A stretch of DNA of 8,675 nt from Campylobacterales bacterium (GCA_026985685.1 JALSQA010000336.1:1-8675), one strand, 5' to 3'. Numbered from the stretch's first letter, positions 1-6,848 are shown. A program made the numbers and translations. Notes: generated by a model not told the origin, from the letters alone.

Positions 1-715
1 GTGAATGCAGATATCTCCATTTGTTAGATAGATCATAACTTTGTGCACTATATATGTCTGTTTTTGAAAAAGTACCTACCCATTGATCAAATCCAAAATG
101 CAAATCTGTCAAATAATATCCATCTTTCCACCTTTGTTTGATGATGTGCTTGAATGATTTCCAAACTCTTGCACTATCAAGTGTTTGTGACGTTTTGTCA
201 TCTTTAGCTAAAAATGCAAGCCATTGACCTTCATAATAACGAATAAACAAGACTTTATAACCTTTTGCCCAAGCTTTTTTGATCTTATTTCGCAAATCTT
301 TATAATAATCTGCATTGACATAATTTGGATCTTTTATATTTGTACCTTTTACAAATATTCCAACATATATCCCATCACCGTGTTCAAGGTCGATGATAGA
401 AAATCCTTCATCAAACTTTTTGATCATAGCTTTTCTAAAATCAGCCCAAACTCTTCTAGTAACATATGATTGTGTACCAAAGCCACTATTTTTAGCAAAA
501 AGTGCCACCCATTTTGTATAGCCTTGTGCTATATCGATAATCTTATAGCCATTTTTCCAGCGTCGTTCTATCTCTCTTTCTAAAGTATGCCATCTATCCG
601 TAACTAGATAATTTTGGTTTGTGTAAGATGTACCTTTTGCATAAATAGTAATCCATTTATGTCCAGCATGTAAAAACAGAGGTGTCAAAAGTAAAATAAA
701 TAGAAATCTTTTCAT
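1..715 (-). CDS. Secreted tandem-repeat protein, DUF7477-like (C-terminus cut by window edge)
   Basis: The reading frame is open from an ATG at 715 to the window edge, giving 238 codons with no stop, so the gene is 3'-partial here. Residues 1-17 form a Sec signal peptide (a Lys/Arg start, a run of Leu/Phe, then LHA before the cut). The mature part consists of ~48-residue repeats that begin at W21, W69, Y117, W165 and W212. Each has an aromatic plus beta-like start (such as WVALFAK), a Tyr/Gln-containing loop, an aromatic-rich helix with K/R-W, then G-Y/F and a short strand (such as KNGYKIIDI). This pattern resembles the DUF7477 repeats known from the C-termini of plant casein-kinase-like proteins, but I infer this by eye only. 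AGGAG at 724-728 is the ribosome site and overlaps the stop of the YceI-like gene 11 bp upstream, so the two are almost surely co-transcribed. The function is unknown; an exported binding or scaffold protein is plausible. Confidence 0.8.
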   Translation of the reverse strand, partial: MKRFLFILLLTPLFLHAGHKWITIYAKGTSYTNQNYLVTDRWHTLEREIERRWKNGYKIIDIAQGYTKWVALFAKNSGFGTQSYVTRRVWADFRKAMIKKFDEGFSIIDLEHGDGIYVGIFVKGTNIKDPNYVNADYYKDLRNKIKKAWAKGYKVLFIRYYEGQWLAFLAKDDKTSQTLDSARVWKSFKHIIKQRWKDGYYLTDLHFGFDQWVGTFSKTDIYSAQSYDLSNKWRYLHS

Positions 716-726
716 GTTAGTAGCTC

Positions 727-1347
727 CTATTTTATAGGATCACAAACTGCTTTGATATGTGTACTAAATCCGATAGAAACATCATTCCATGTTTTGCCTT
801 GGTGCTTTGCAAAGCAAGCTTTATTGATCGCTTGAAGTGCTTTGTTCGCACTGAAATCAAAAAGATCAATTGTACCATTTGCTTTTAGTGTACCTTGATC
901 AAATATATAGTGCAATGGAACTTTTTTTGTGATACCATTCATTGTGATTTGTGTGATGAGCTTACCTGTTTTTGGTTTACCTGTGACTTTACTTGTTGCC
1001 TGGATATCTATAATTTTAGCCGTAATATTTTCACTTGTCATATTTTGAAAGAAAAATTTAACAAGTTTTGCATCTCGTCCTTTATTTTTGGAGTTGACAC
1101 TTTTTGTATCAATATCGATAGATGAGCCAACAAGAATTTGGCGAAAGTTTTGTCCCTCTTTTTGTACTGCTTTATAGCTAACCTTGTCGAAGATACCGCC
1201 AACACCAATCTTTTCAGGTGTTTTATAAGCTTTCCATTGGATAGTCATAGCACCTTCTTGGGCTAAAGTGCAGTGTCTTTTGGGTGCATTTTCTGAAGCT
1301 AAAGCTAGAGTTGAAGCAAGGCATATTGATAAAAAAACTTTATACAT
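727..1347 (-). CDS. YceI-like periplasmic protein
   Basis: This is a 206-residue exported protein. Residues 1-17 are a signal peptide with a likely cut after ALA17. The rest matches the YceI lipid-binding-like fold: an early strand with IQWKAYK, a V-G-G-I-F-D turn, then alternating strands through the middle (SSIDIDTKSV, ITAKIIDIQA, LITQITMNGI) and a late FSTHIKAVC strand. YceI proteins are small beta-barrels that bind polyisoprenoid-type lipids in the periplasm. Whether this member does so is inference. Mature cysteines at 26, 178 and 202 could form a disulfide. The start is fixed by AAGGAG a few bases upstream of ATG 1347. It has its own candidate -10 and is followed at 11 bp by the repeat-protein gene, which suggests a two-gene envelope operon. 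Confidence 0.85.
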   Translation of the reverse strand: MYKVFLSICLASTLALASENAPKRHCTLAQEGAMTIQWKAYKTPEKIGVGGIFDKVSYKAVQKEGQNFRQILVGSSIDIDTKSVNSKNKGRDAKLVKFFFQNMTSENITAKIIDIQATSKVTGKPKTGKLITQITMNGITKKVPLHYIFDQGTLKANGTIDLFDFSANKALQAINKACFAKHQGKTWNDVSIGFSTHIKAVCDPIK

Positions 1348-1384
1348 GAAAACTCCTTAAATATTCGTTTTTTTTATAAAACTA

Positions 1385-1390
1385 AGTATA
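1385..1390 (-). promoter_or_regulatory. Candidate -10 for the YceI-like gene
   Basis: TATACT on the minus strand lies 37 bases before the ATG, leaving a leader of about 30 bases with AAGGAG. No good -35 is visible, as is usual for vegetative promoters of Campylobacterota. Confidence 0.4.
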
Positions 1391-1442
1391 TCGCTTTGTT
1401 GCTAAAGGGGAGATAAAAAGGGAAAGCTGAACCTTTAATAGA

Positions 1443-1465
1443 AAGTGGTGCTTTTAGCTCCACTT
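1443..1465 (-). terminator. Stem-loop between glnB and the YceI-like gene (possible glnB terminator)
   Basis: The arms AAGTGG and CCACTT are continued by one mismatch and a GC/GC pair around a short T-rich loop. On the minus strand the stem is followed only by TTTCTATT, so as an intrinsic terminator it is weak. It is the best candidate in the gap for ending the glnB transcript. A second, shorter A/T-only inverted repeat (GAAGTT/AACTTC) lies just after the glnB stop. Confidence 0.35.
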
Positions 1466-1526
1466 AAAAAATTGGTACATATATTAGATTTTGTACTTTT
1501 TTTGAAGTTAAAAACTTCTTTAACTC

Positions 1527-1865
1527 CTAAAGTGCATCTTCATCTTCTTCACCAGTTCTGATACGAATGGTTTTTTCGACGGATGAAATGAAGATTTTAC
1601 CATCACCTATTTTTCCTGTTTTTGCACTTGTCTCTATAGCATCGATGACTACTTGTAGATCTTCCTCTTTGACTATAAGTTCTATTTTGACTTTGGGGAT
1701 AAAATCTACTACATATTCAGCCCCTCTGTAAAGCTCTGAATGTCCTTGTTGTCGTCCGTATCCTTTGACTTCAGTAACAGTCATACCTGTGAGTTCTATC
1801 TCTTTGAGTGCCTCTTTTACATCTTCTAGTTTAAAGGGCTTGATGATAGCTTCTACTTTTTTCAT
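1527..1865 (-). CDS. glnB: Nitrogen regulatory protein PII
   Basis: This is a 112-residue PII protein, exactly the usual family length. It starts MKKVEAIIKPFKL and keeps the whole T-loop, including Y51 in RGAEYVVDF, the Tyr that is uridylylated in proteobacterial GlnB. It also has the B-loop TGKIGDGKIF and the C-loop end IRIRTGEED. PII trimers bind ATP/ADP and 2-oxoglutarate and signal nitrogen status to transporters and enzymes of ammonium assimilation. The ATG at 1865 has a strong AGGAGG site. No amtB or glnA lies beside it in this window, so GlnB versus GlnK naming cannot be settled from context. The next genes downstream are unrelated envelope proteins with their own promoter, and a divergent small membrane gene lies upstream. 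Confidence 0.96.
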   Translation of the reverse strand: MKKVEAIIKPFKLEDVKEALKEIELTGMTVTEVKGYGRQQGHSELYRGAEYVVDFIPKVKIELIVKEEDLQVVIDAIETSAKTGKIGDGKIFISSVEKTIRIRTGEEDEDAL

Positions 1866-1889
1866 ATATACCTCCTACAGTAAAGCGTT

Positions 1890-1895
1890 ATTTTA
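1890..1895 (-). promoter_or_regulatory. Candidate -10 for glnB
   Basis: TAAAAT on the minus strand, preceded by TGC (an extended -10 feel), lies 24 bases upstream of the glnB ATG and just before AGGAGG. The 73-bp gap must also hold the divergent promoter of the small membrane gene (TATATT at 1908-1913, plus strand). Confidence 0.4.
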
Positions 1896-1907
1896 GCATA
1901 TCTTTAC

Positions 1908-1913
1908 TATATT
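1908..1913 (+). promoter_or_regulatory. Candidate -10 for the small membrane protein gene
   Basis: TATATT lies 25 bases upstream of the ATG at 1939 in a very A/T-rich stretch, so the exact hexamer is uncertain. AAGG at 1929-1932 serves as a weak ribosome site. Confidence 0.3.
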
Positions 1914-1938
1914 TATTAAAATTTTTTTAAGGCTATGT

Positions 1939-2241
1939 ATGAAGTTTTTGGAAAAACTACACAAAATCAAAGATCATCCAGCAACAAAACAAAGTTTAAA
2001 GCAACTCAAACCAAATAAAACATTTTGGGGAATTTTTGGTGTTGCTATATTTTTTATACTTCCTGAAATAGTTGCGTTTATATGGGGTGATCAAATTACA
2101 GCATATACCCAGCATCAACTAGCCCAACCAATCTCTTTGGATAAAGAGTATCAGTATAAATTGTTAGAGATGATGTTTGGAGAGGGTAGTTGGTTTAATC
2201 TGCTTTTTGGGATAGGATTATTGATATGGGCATTTTTTTAG
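1939..2241 (+). CDS. Small predicted membrane protein of unknown function
   Basis: This 100-residue protein has a basic, Lys-rich N-terminus (residues 1-27). A clear membrane helix follows at about 29-49 (FWGIFGVAIFFILPEIVAF). A polar segment of about 35 residues follows, and a second hydrophobic stretch runs to the very C-terminus (about 86-100, ending LLIWAFF). The basic head suggests the N-terminus is cytoplasmic. I do not recognise a family. AAGG six bases before the ATG supports this start; an ATG four bases earlier is in another frame. The gene diverges from glnB, and its stop overlaps the stop of the convergent HPt gene by 4 bp. Confidence 0.75.
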   Translation: MKFLEKLHKIKDHPATKQSLKQLKPNKTFWGIFGVAIFFILPEIVAFIWGDQITAYTQHQLAQPISLDKEYQYKLLEMMFGEGSWFNLLFGIGLLIWAFF

Positions 2242-2645
2242 CGTAAATAATTTCTAGGAATTTTAATAATATTTTTATTTAATTTACTAAAACTCTCTTG
2301 ATCATTTTCTAAGTCATTTTTATAGTTGTGCAACTGATCGTTTAACAATAAAAGCCACTCCATGAGAGCTTCACTAGCTGCTCCTTCTAGTTCTCTACAT
2401 TCAGATAAAATATCTTCTGCAAGGAGGGTGATTTTATGAATAGGTGTTATCTTTAGATATGCTGTAGCTGCTTTTATGGTATGAAACATACGAAAAAGTT
2501 CATTTATACTGTTTTTGTACGAAGCATGATTTTCTAAACTTATTATCAATCTCTCCATACTAGAGAGCATCATAGTAAAATGGTTTAAAAACTCTTCAAC
2601 AATTTCATAATCATATTCAGATTCTAACTGCTGATAAACACCCAA
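2238..2645 (-). CDS. Stand-alone HPt-domain phosphotransfer protein (TTG start)
   Basis: This all-helical protein of 135 residues has the histidine phosphotransfer signature LFRMFHTIKAATAYL at residues 50-64, with H55 as the expected phospho-accepting His. The family consensus is H-T-[LI]-K-G. Here the Gly is Ala (HTIKA), a mild departure that would still pack in a helix. HPt proteins shuttle phosphate between response-regulator receiver domains and hybrid kinases; no partner lies in this window. Translation starts at TTG 2645 with AGGAAG about eight bases upstream, directly abutting the stop of the 37-codon gene, so coupled translation in the ileS transcript is likely. An ATG start would remove the N-terminal helix. 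The C-terminal ~25 residues are Lys/Asn-rich and lie outside the domain. Confidence 0.8.
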   Translation of the reverse strand: MGVYQQLESEYDYEIVEEFLNHFTMMLSSMERLIISLENHASYKNSINELFRMFHTIKAATAYLKITPIHKITLLAEDILSECRELEGAASEALMEWLLLLNDQLHNYKNDLENDQESFSKLNKNIIKIPRNYLR

Positions 2646-2759
2646 TTAAACTTCCTTTTTCAATCTTACTAGTACAATACCTATAGCCGTGAGTGCTAAT
2701 ATCACAGCAATAGTTTCAAATATGAACTCAAGTGTTATAGGTTGTGCAAGGTTGGGCAT
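2646..2759 (-). CDS. 37-residue single-pass membrane microprotein
   Basis: This short frame begins with ATG on a TAATG overlap with the ileS stop and ends with TAA immediately before the TTG of the HPt gene. The product starts MPNLAQPITLEF, has one membrane helix at about residues 12-31 (FETIAVILALTAIGIVLV) and ends with the basic tail RLKKEV, consistent with an N-out/C-in orientation. AAGG about 11 bases upstream lies inside the ileS 3' end. The start and stop fit exactly between two genes of the same strand with no spare bases, and the protein has a sensible membrane topology. Both points argue for a real gene despite its length. I recognise no family. A role with IleS or the HPt protein is unproven. 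Confidence 0.65.
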   Translation of the reverse strand: MPNLAQPITLEFIFETIAVILALTAIGIVLVRLKKEV

Positions 2760-5503
2760 TATCCAACAACCTTAGCACATCTTTGGCACAATGTCTCTTC
2801 ATTGACACTGTTTTGTTTCCAGCATCTTGGGCATTTTGCTTTACTACTTTTGAAAATAGTAAAGGTATCACCCTCTACCTCAAATGAGTCAATCTCTTCA
2901 CCTTCTATAGTTGATGAAACTTCACTAACAGTAAACCAATCCTCTGAATCAGTAGGATCAAGTGTTTTGATTTTTGTAGAATCGGTTTTTATTGCAAGTT
3001 CTAAAGTTGCTTTGATTTTTTTCTCTTTTTTGAGACCATCAACAATCTCAAAAAACTTTTCTCTAGCTTCGATCATGTAATCTTCATCAAAATCACTTTG
3101 TACTTCTGGTAAGGCTGTATAGATTAAGTCAAAAACATCTTGTGCATCTTGTTTGATGACAGCTGGTGCATACTCCAAAATCTCGTCCACAGTATAAGTA
3201 AGTACAGGTGCTAAAAATGAGATCATTCTTTGAGCGATAAGTGCCATTGCACTCTGAGCTGATCTTCTGATTTTGTCATCTTTTGCATTGCAGTAAAGAC
3301 GATCTTTTGAGATATCCATATGGATACCACTTAACTCTACAGTGATAAAATGGTTGATCAATGATAGTGCTTTTGAAAATTCATAATTTTGAAAATGGCT
3401 ATTGGCTTCATCAAAAACTTTTTTGGCTTTTGCTACTATCCATTTGTCTAAAATACCTAACTCTTCAATACTCATGACCTCTTCAAGATCATTGATATTT
3501 GCTAGAAGAAAACGTAATGTATTTCTTGTCTTTCTATACTGTTCTGCGATTTGCCTGAGGATATCATCACCGATTTTTAGGTCATTTTGATAATCACTCA
3601 AACCTACCCATAGACGTAAAATCTCAGTACCGTATTGTTTTGCTACTTTAGATGGTGCGATTACATTACCTTTTGATTTACTCATCTTCTCACCTTTGGC
3701 ATCATTGGTAAATCCGTGGGTGACAAGGTTTTTAAAAGGGCTGATACCATTTATAGCAGAGCTTACAAGTAGTGAACTTTGGAACCAGCCTCTATGTTGA
3801 TCGCTTCCTTCAAGGTACATATCTGCTGGATACTCTCCTGCATCATATTCTCTTGATTTTAAAACAGCTTTCCATGTAGAACCACTATCAAACCATACAT
3901 CTAAAATATCATTTACTTTTTCTAATTCATCAGGGTTATAGCCACTTCCAGGATAAAGTAACTCTTTTATCTCCATATCCCACCAGGCATCTGTTCCTTT
4001 TTGTTCAAATATCATGGCGAGAAAATTGAGTACTTTTTCATCTAAGATCACTTTACCACTCTTCTTCTCTCTAAAAAAGGCTATAGGCACACCCCAGTCA
4101 CGTTGTCTGGAAATACACCAATCAGGACGATTTTCTATCATAGAAGTTAGACGGTTTTTAGAAGTAGCAGGAAAAAAGTTGATGTTTTCTATATTTTCCA
4201 TAGCTCTTTGGCGTAGTGTTTTGCCATCTTCTTCTTGATCCATGGCTATAAACCATTGTCTAGTGGCACGGTATATGACTGGTTTGTGTGTTCTCCAGCA
4301 AAATGGATAAGAGTGGGTAAATTTGCTAACTTTTAGTAACGAATCACCCAACAACTCTAAAATAGGCTCGTTTGATTTGAAGATATGCATACCAACAAAT
4401 TTCTCAGGATCAGGTAAAAGAGCTTCTCTAACTACTGTCTCATCAAACAAACCTCTATCATCAACAGGCATGATAACTTCAAGGTTGTATTTTAGTCCTA
4501 CACGGTAATCGTCCTCGCCATGTCCCGGTGCAGTATGAACACAACCACTACCACCATCCATCATGACATGATCTCCTAGCAGGATTTGAGATTTTCTACC
4601 ATTTAGTGGATTTATAGCGAAAAGATTTTCTAGTTTGCTTGCAGGTATGGTTTCTATGATATCACCTTTGATAGCTTCCTCTTCCTTGAGTGCATCAAAA
4701 CGTTTTTTCGCAACGATATACCCATCACTTGTAAGTACATACTCTTCCTCTGGATTTAGAGAGATACCCATATTTGCAGGTAGTGTCCAAGGTGTAGTTG
4801 TCCAGATAACTATGGCTCCTTTTTCTATGCCAAGTTTCTCTTTTGCACTATCTTCTAATTCAAATGCTACATAGATTGAGTAATCTTCTTTGTCCTCGTA
4901 CTCAACTTCTGCTTCTGCAAGAGCTGTTTGTGCCGCCCATGACCAGTAAACAGGTTTGCTTCTCTCTATCAATAAACCTTTTTTTGCGATATCACATAAA
5001 GCTCTGTAGATATCTGCTTCAAAAGGAAACTTCATGGTTAAGTATGGATTTTCCCAATCAGCTACAACACCAAGTGAACGAAACTCCTCTTTTTGAATAT
5101 CAACAAACTTTTGAGCATGTTCTCTGCATAGTCTTCTTATTGTACTTTTTGGTAGGTTTTTTTTCTTTTCTCCAAGTTTCTTTTCTACTTGTTGTTCGAT
5201 AGGTAGACCATGACAATCCCAGCCAGGAGTAAAACGAACATCAAGACCACGGAAATAGTGTGATTTGACAACTATGTCTTTGAGGATTTTGTTTAGAGCA
5301 TGTCCTATATGGGTATTTCCATTGGCATATGGTGGTCCGTCATGTAGTGTAAAAGAGGGTGCACCTTTGTGTGCTGTTGTCATTTTCTTATAAACATCTT
5401 TTTCTTGAAACCATTTTTGATATCGTTTTGGTTCATTTTGCGGTAAATTTCCACGCATAGGGAATGCGGTTTTTGGTAAGAGCAGGGTATCTTTATAATC
5501 CAT
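2759..5503 (-). CDS. ileS: Isoleucyl-tRNA synthetase
   Basis: This 914-residue protein is close to the usual length of bacterial-type IleRS. It joins isoleucine to tRNA-Ile in the cytoplasm at the cost of ATP. The class I signatures are intact: HIGH at 65-68 (in PPYANGNTHIGH) and KMSKS at 606-610. WDCHGLPIE follows the first Rossmann part, and the CP1 editing domain shows TTTPWTLPAN and GSGCVHTAPGHGEDDY, needed to remove mischarged valine. The anticodon-binding domain follows, and the C-terminal zinc knuckle has Cys 891, 894, 906 and 909 (CPRC...CQRC). The ATG at 5503 is preceded by AAGGAT. The gene heads a chain with the 37-aa membrane protein and the HPt gene and is divergent from cinA. The zinc-finger form is the common mupirocin-sensitive bacterial type. 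Confidence 0.98.
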   Translation of the reverse strand: MDYKDTLLLPKTAFPMRGNLPQNEPKRYQKWFQEKDVYKKMTTAHKGAPSFTLHDGPPYANGNTHIGHALNKILKDIVVKSHYFRGLDVRFTPGWDCHGLPIEQQVEKKLGEKKKNLPKSTIRRLCREHAQKFVDIQKEEFRSLGVVADWENPYLTMKFPFEADIYRALCDIAKKGLLIERSKPVYWSWAAQTALAEAEVEYEDKEDYSIYVAFELEDSAKEKLGIEKGAIVIWTTTPWTLPANMGISLNPEEEYVLTSDGYIVAKKRFDALKEEEAIKGDIIETIPASKLENLFAINPLNGRKSQILLGDHVMMDGGSGCVHTAPGHGEDDYRVGLKYNLEVIMPVDDRGLFDETVVREALLPDPEKFVGMHIFKSNEPILELLGDSLLKVSKFTHSYPFCWRTHKPVIYRATRQWFIAMDQEEDGKTLRQRAMENIENINFFPATSKNRLTSMIENRPDWCISRQRDWGVPIAFFREKKSGKVILDEKVLNFLAMIFEQKGTDAWWDMEIKELLYPGSGYNPDELEKVNDILDVWFDSGSTWKAVLKSREYDAGEYPADMYLEGSDQHRGWFQSSLLVSSAINGISPFKNLVTHGFTNDAKGEKMSKSKGNVIAPSKVAKQYGTEILRLWVGLSDYQNDLKIGDDILRQIAEQYRKTRNTLRFLLANINDLEEVMSIEELGILDKWIVAKAKKVFDEANSHFQNYEFSKALSLINHFITVELSGIHMDISKDRLYCNAKDDKIRRSAQSAMALIAQRMISFLAPVLTYTVDEILEYAPAVIKQDAQDVFDLIYTALPEVQSDFDEDYMIEAREKFFEIVDGLKKEKKIKATLELAIKTDSTKIKTLDPTDSEDWFTVSEVSSTIEGEEIDSFEVEGDTFTIFKSSKAKCPRCWKQNSVNEETLCQRCAKVVG

Positions 5504-5522
5504 ATTTTTTCTATCCTTGTTT

Positions 5523-5528
5523 AGTATA
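5523..5528 (-). promoter_or_regulatory. Candidate -10 for ileS
   Basis: TATACT lies 20 bases upstream of the ileS ATG, but a start site 7 bases on would fall within the AAGGAT ribosome site, so this promoter may be too close. A rival is TACAAT at 5628-5633 (minus), which would give a leader of over 100 bases that includes the GC-richer block. I cannot choose between them from sequence alone. Confidence 0.3.
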
Positions 5529-5534
5529 ATAATT

Positions 5535-5606
5535 CAAAAGGCACGCGGGCACTCCGCCGATAAGAACACAGCGTTAGCGTAGGCTTTTGGGCTTTGCTCA
5601 AAAGAC
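5535..5606. repeat. GC-richer intergenic block with a strong hairpin (possible dispersed repeat)
   Basis: Between ileS and cinA lies a stretch with GCACGCGGGC, CTCCGCCG and GCGTTAGCGTAGGC that stands out from the A/T-rich surroundings. At 5584-5604 the arms CTTTTGGGC and GCTCAAAAG pair over nine positions (one G-T pair) around TTT. The hairpin is better on the plus strand, since the wobble becomes C-A on the minus strand. No T-run follows, so it is not a standard terminator. Two minus-strand frames are open across it but have no start or ribosome site. Compositional contrast plus hairpin suggests a dispersed intergenic element; copies elsewhere cannot be seen from one window. Confidence 0.35.
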
Positions 5607-5646
5607 GTATCCTAATATTTAGCGCGGATTGTAGCTAAAAAGCCCT

Positions 5647-5659
5647 TATAATGTATAAT
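5647..5659 (+). promoter_or_regulatory. cinA promoter, overlapping TATAAT boxes
   Basis: Two perfect TATAAT hexamers lie at 5647-5652 and 5654-5659, seven bases apart, 31-38 bases before the cinA ATG. Neither has a clear -35. The ATG at 5651 falls inside this -10 region, which is why it cannot be the translation start. Confidence 0.6.
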
Positions 5660-5689
5660 AACACATTTCTTTCAAAGGAGAAATCCATC

Positions 5690-6796
5690 ATGAAAACAGC
5701 TTTGATATTTATAGATGATAGTTTACATTTACACAAAAACTTCATATCATATATCTGCGATGAAATTTCGCAAAAAACAGATCACATAGATACTATTCAT
5801 TTTATCAAAAAAGCAGATGATGATATTATCTCAGTTTTAGAATTTCTAATAAGTGAACATAGTAATGTCTTTTTATTGACACAAAATGAATTTTCTTTTG
5901 TCAGTAAAATGATAGCTACTATTTGTCGAGATGCTCTTGTATTGAAAAAGGATATGCTTATTCCCATGAAATCTACTTGTTTTACAAAAAATAGTTTTTT
6001 GATCAAAAAAGGAAAAACAGATATAAATGTTCTTCATGTAGATCCTTTTAAAGATATTCCTGCTTTTTGGGTACAAACAGAGTTAAAATCACTCTATTTT
6101 TATCTCTTTGAAGCAAAAGAGCAAAGACGTATCGAGTCATTTATCAAACAATTAGAGATGGATTATGAAAAAGCAGAGCTTGTTAAGGGCTTGTTCTTTT
6201 ATAAAACACACGGCATACACCAATCACAAAAAGAGTCACTAGAAAGGATGATCGCTCTTTATTTACCCAAGAGCATATTAATCGGTGAAGATTTATCTCA
6301 GATTATCACTCAAAGATTGATAGATGAAAATAAAACTATCTCATGTGCAGAAAGTTGTACAGGAGGAATGCTTGCAAGTGAGATAGTAAAAAACAGTGGT
6401 GTATCTGCTATCTTCAAAGGAAGTGTAGTAACTTATGCAAATGAGATGAAAGAAGAACTTGTAAATGTCAAGGAGAGTACACTCAAAAGATATGGAGCAG
6501 TTAGTAGTGCATGTGTAAAAGAGATGCTAGAAGGAGTGACACAAAAATTTGATGCAGATTTTTCTATGGCAGTGAGTGGAGTGGCTGGACCAACTGGTGG
6601 AACTGTCCAAAAACCAGTCGGAACTGTCTATGTTGGAGCAAAAAGTAGAGGATTTGATATAAAAGTGCAAAAATTATCATTAAAAGGTGATAGAACTTAT
6701 ATTCGTCAACAGTCGGTAATATGGGCATTGAAGCTACTTGTCGAATCTAATTTTGAATTTTTTTTCAAAAAAACTCCAAAAACCCTTGACAAGTAA
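5690..6796 (+). CDS. cinA: CinA-family protein with C-terminal NMN amidohydrolase (PncC) domain
   Basis: The product has 368 residues from ATG 5690, chosen because AAGGAG sits nine bases upstream; an in-frame ATG 13 codons earlier overlaps the promoter. The C-terminal domain (about 205-360) is a clear CinA/PncC amidase, which converts NMN to nicotinic acid mononucleotide in pyridine nucleotide salvage. It has AESCTGG at 220-226 with S222 as the conserved Ser, GSVVTYANEMK with Y249 and K254, and the GVAGPTGGTVQKPVGTVYVG glycine-rich signature. The N-terminal half (1-~165) occupies the place of the COG1058 molybdopterin-binding-like domain but lacks its G-D-E-[IL]-L...N motifs, so it looks degenerate. 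At 368 residues it is shorter than typical CinA (around 400-420). The gene is divergent from ileS, and its last codons contain the -35 of the tRNA promoter. Confidence 0.9.
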   Translation: MKTALIFIDDSLHLHKNFISYICDEISQKTDHIDTIHFIKKADDDIISVLEFLISEHSNVFLLTQNEFSFVSKMIATICRDALVLKKDMLIPMKSTCFTKNSFLIKKGKTDINVLHVDPFKDIPAFWVQTELKSLYFYLFEAKEQRRIESFIKQLEMDYEKAELVKGLFFYKTHGIHQSQKESLERMIALYLPKSILIGEDLSQIITQRLIDENKTISCAESCTGGMLASEIVKNSGVSAIFKGSVVTYANEMKEELVNVKESTLKRYGAVSSACVKEMLEGVTQKFDADFSMAVSGVAGPTGGTVQKPVGTVYVGAKSRGFDIKVQKLSLKGDRTYIRQQSVIWALKLLVESNFEFFFKKTPKTLDK

Positions 6797-6814
6797 GAAT
6801 TTTTTTTATATAAT
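6786..6814 (+). promoter_or_regulatory. tRNA-cluster promoter, perfect TTGACA-17-TATAAT
   Basis: TTGACA at 6786-6791 and TATAAT at 6809-6814 are separated by 17 bases, an exact sigma-70 consensus. The -35 overlaps the last codons of cinA. The expected start is near 6821, about 70 bases before tRNA-Lys. Such strength fits a stable-RNA operon. Confidence 0.85.
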
Positions 6815-6823
6815 TTCACCTCA

Positions 6824-6848
6824 CTTGCACAGGAAGGCAAGGTTTTTT
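6824..6848 (+). terminator. Weak stem-loop with T-run in the tRNA leader
   Basis: CTTGC (6824-6828) and GCAAG (6837-6841) form a 5-bp stem followed by G and six T. It could end cinA transcripts or act as a leaky attenuator just after the tRNA start site. The short stem makes either weak. Confidence 0.3.

Noticed and set aside
224..469. Plus-strand open frame of 81 codons
   Set aside because: It lies antisense to the well-supported repeat-protein gene; its Phe/Ile/Cys-rich product is typical of a shadow frame and has no ribosome site.
1504..1518. GAAGTT/AACTTC hairpin as the glnB terminator
   Set aside because: The stem is six A/T-rich pairs with a three-base loop and is followed by A rather than T on the minus strand.
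4843..5202. Plus-strand open frame of 119 codons inside ileS
   Set aside because: It is fully antisense to conserved ileS coding sequence, including part of the catalytic domain, with no promoter or ribosome site.
5504..5640. T-box or other riboswitch upstream of ileS
   Set aside because: No T-box sequence, specifier loop or antiterminator pair is visible, and T-boxes are not expected in this phylum; the hairpin has no terminator run.
5651..5689. Upstream in-frame ATG as the cinA start
   Set aside because: It overlaps the TATAAT boxes and lacks a ribosome site; ATG 5690 has AAGGAG at good spacing and begins the recognisable domain.
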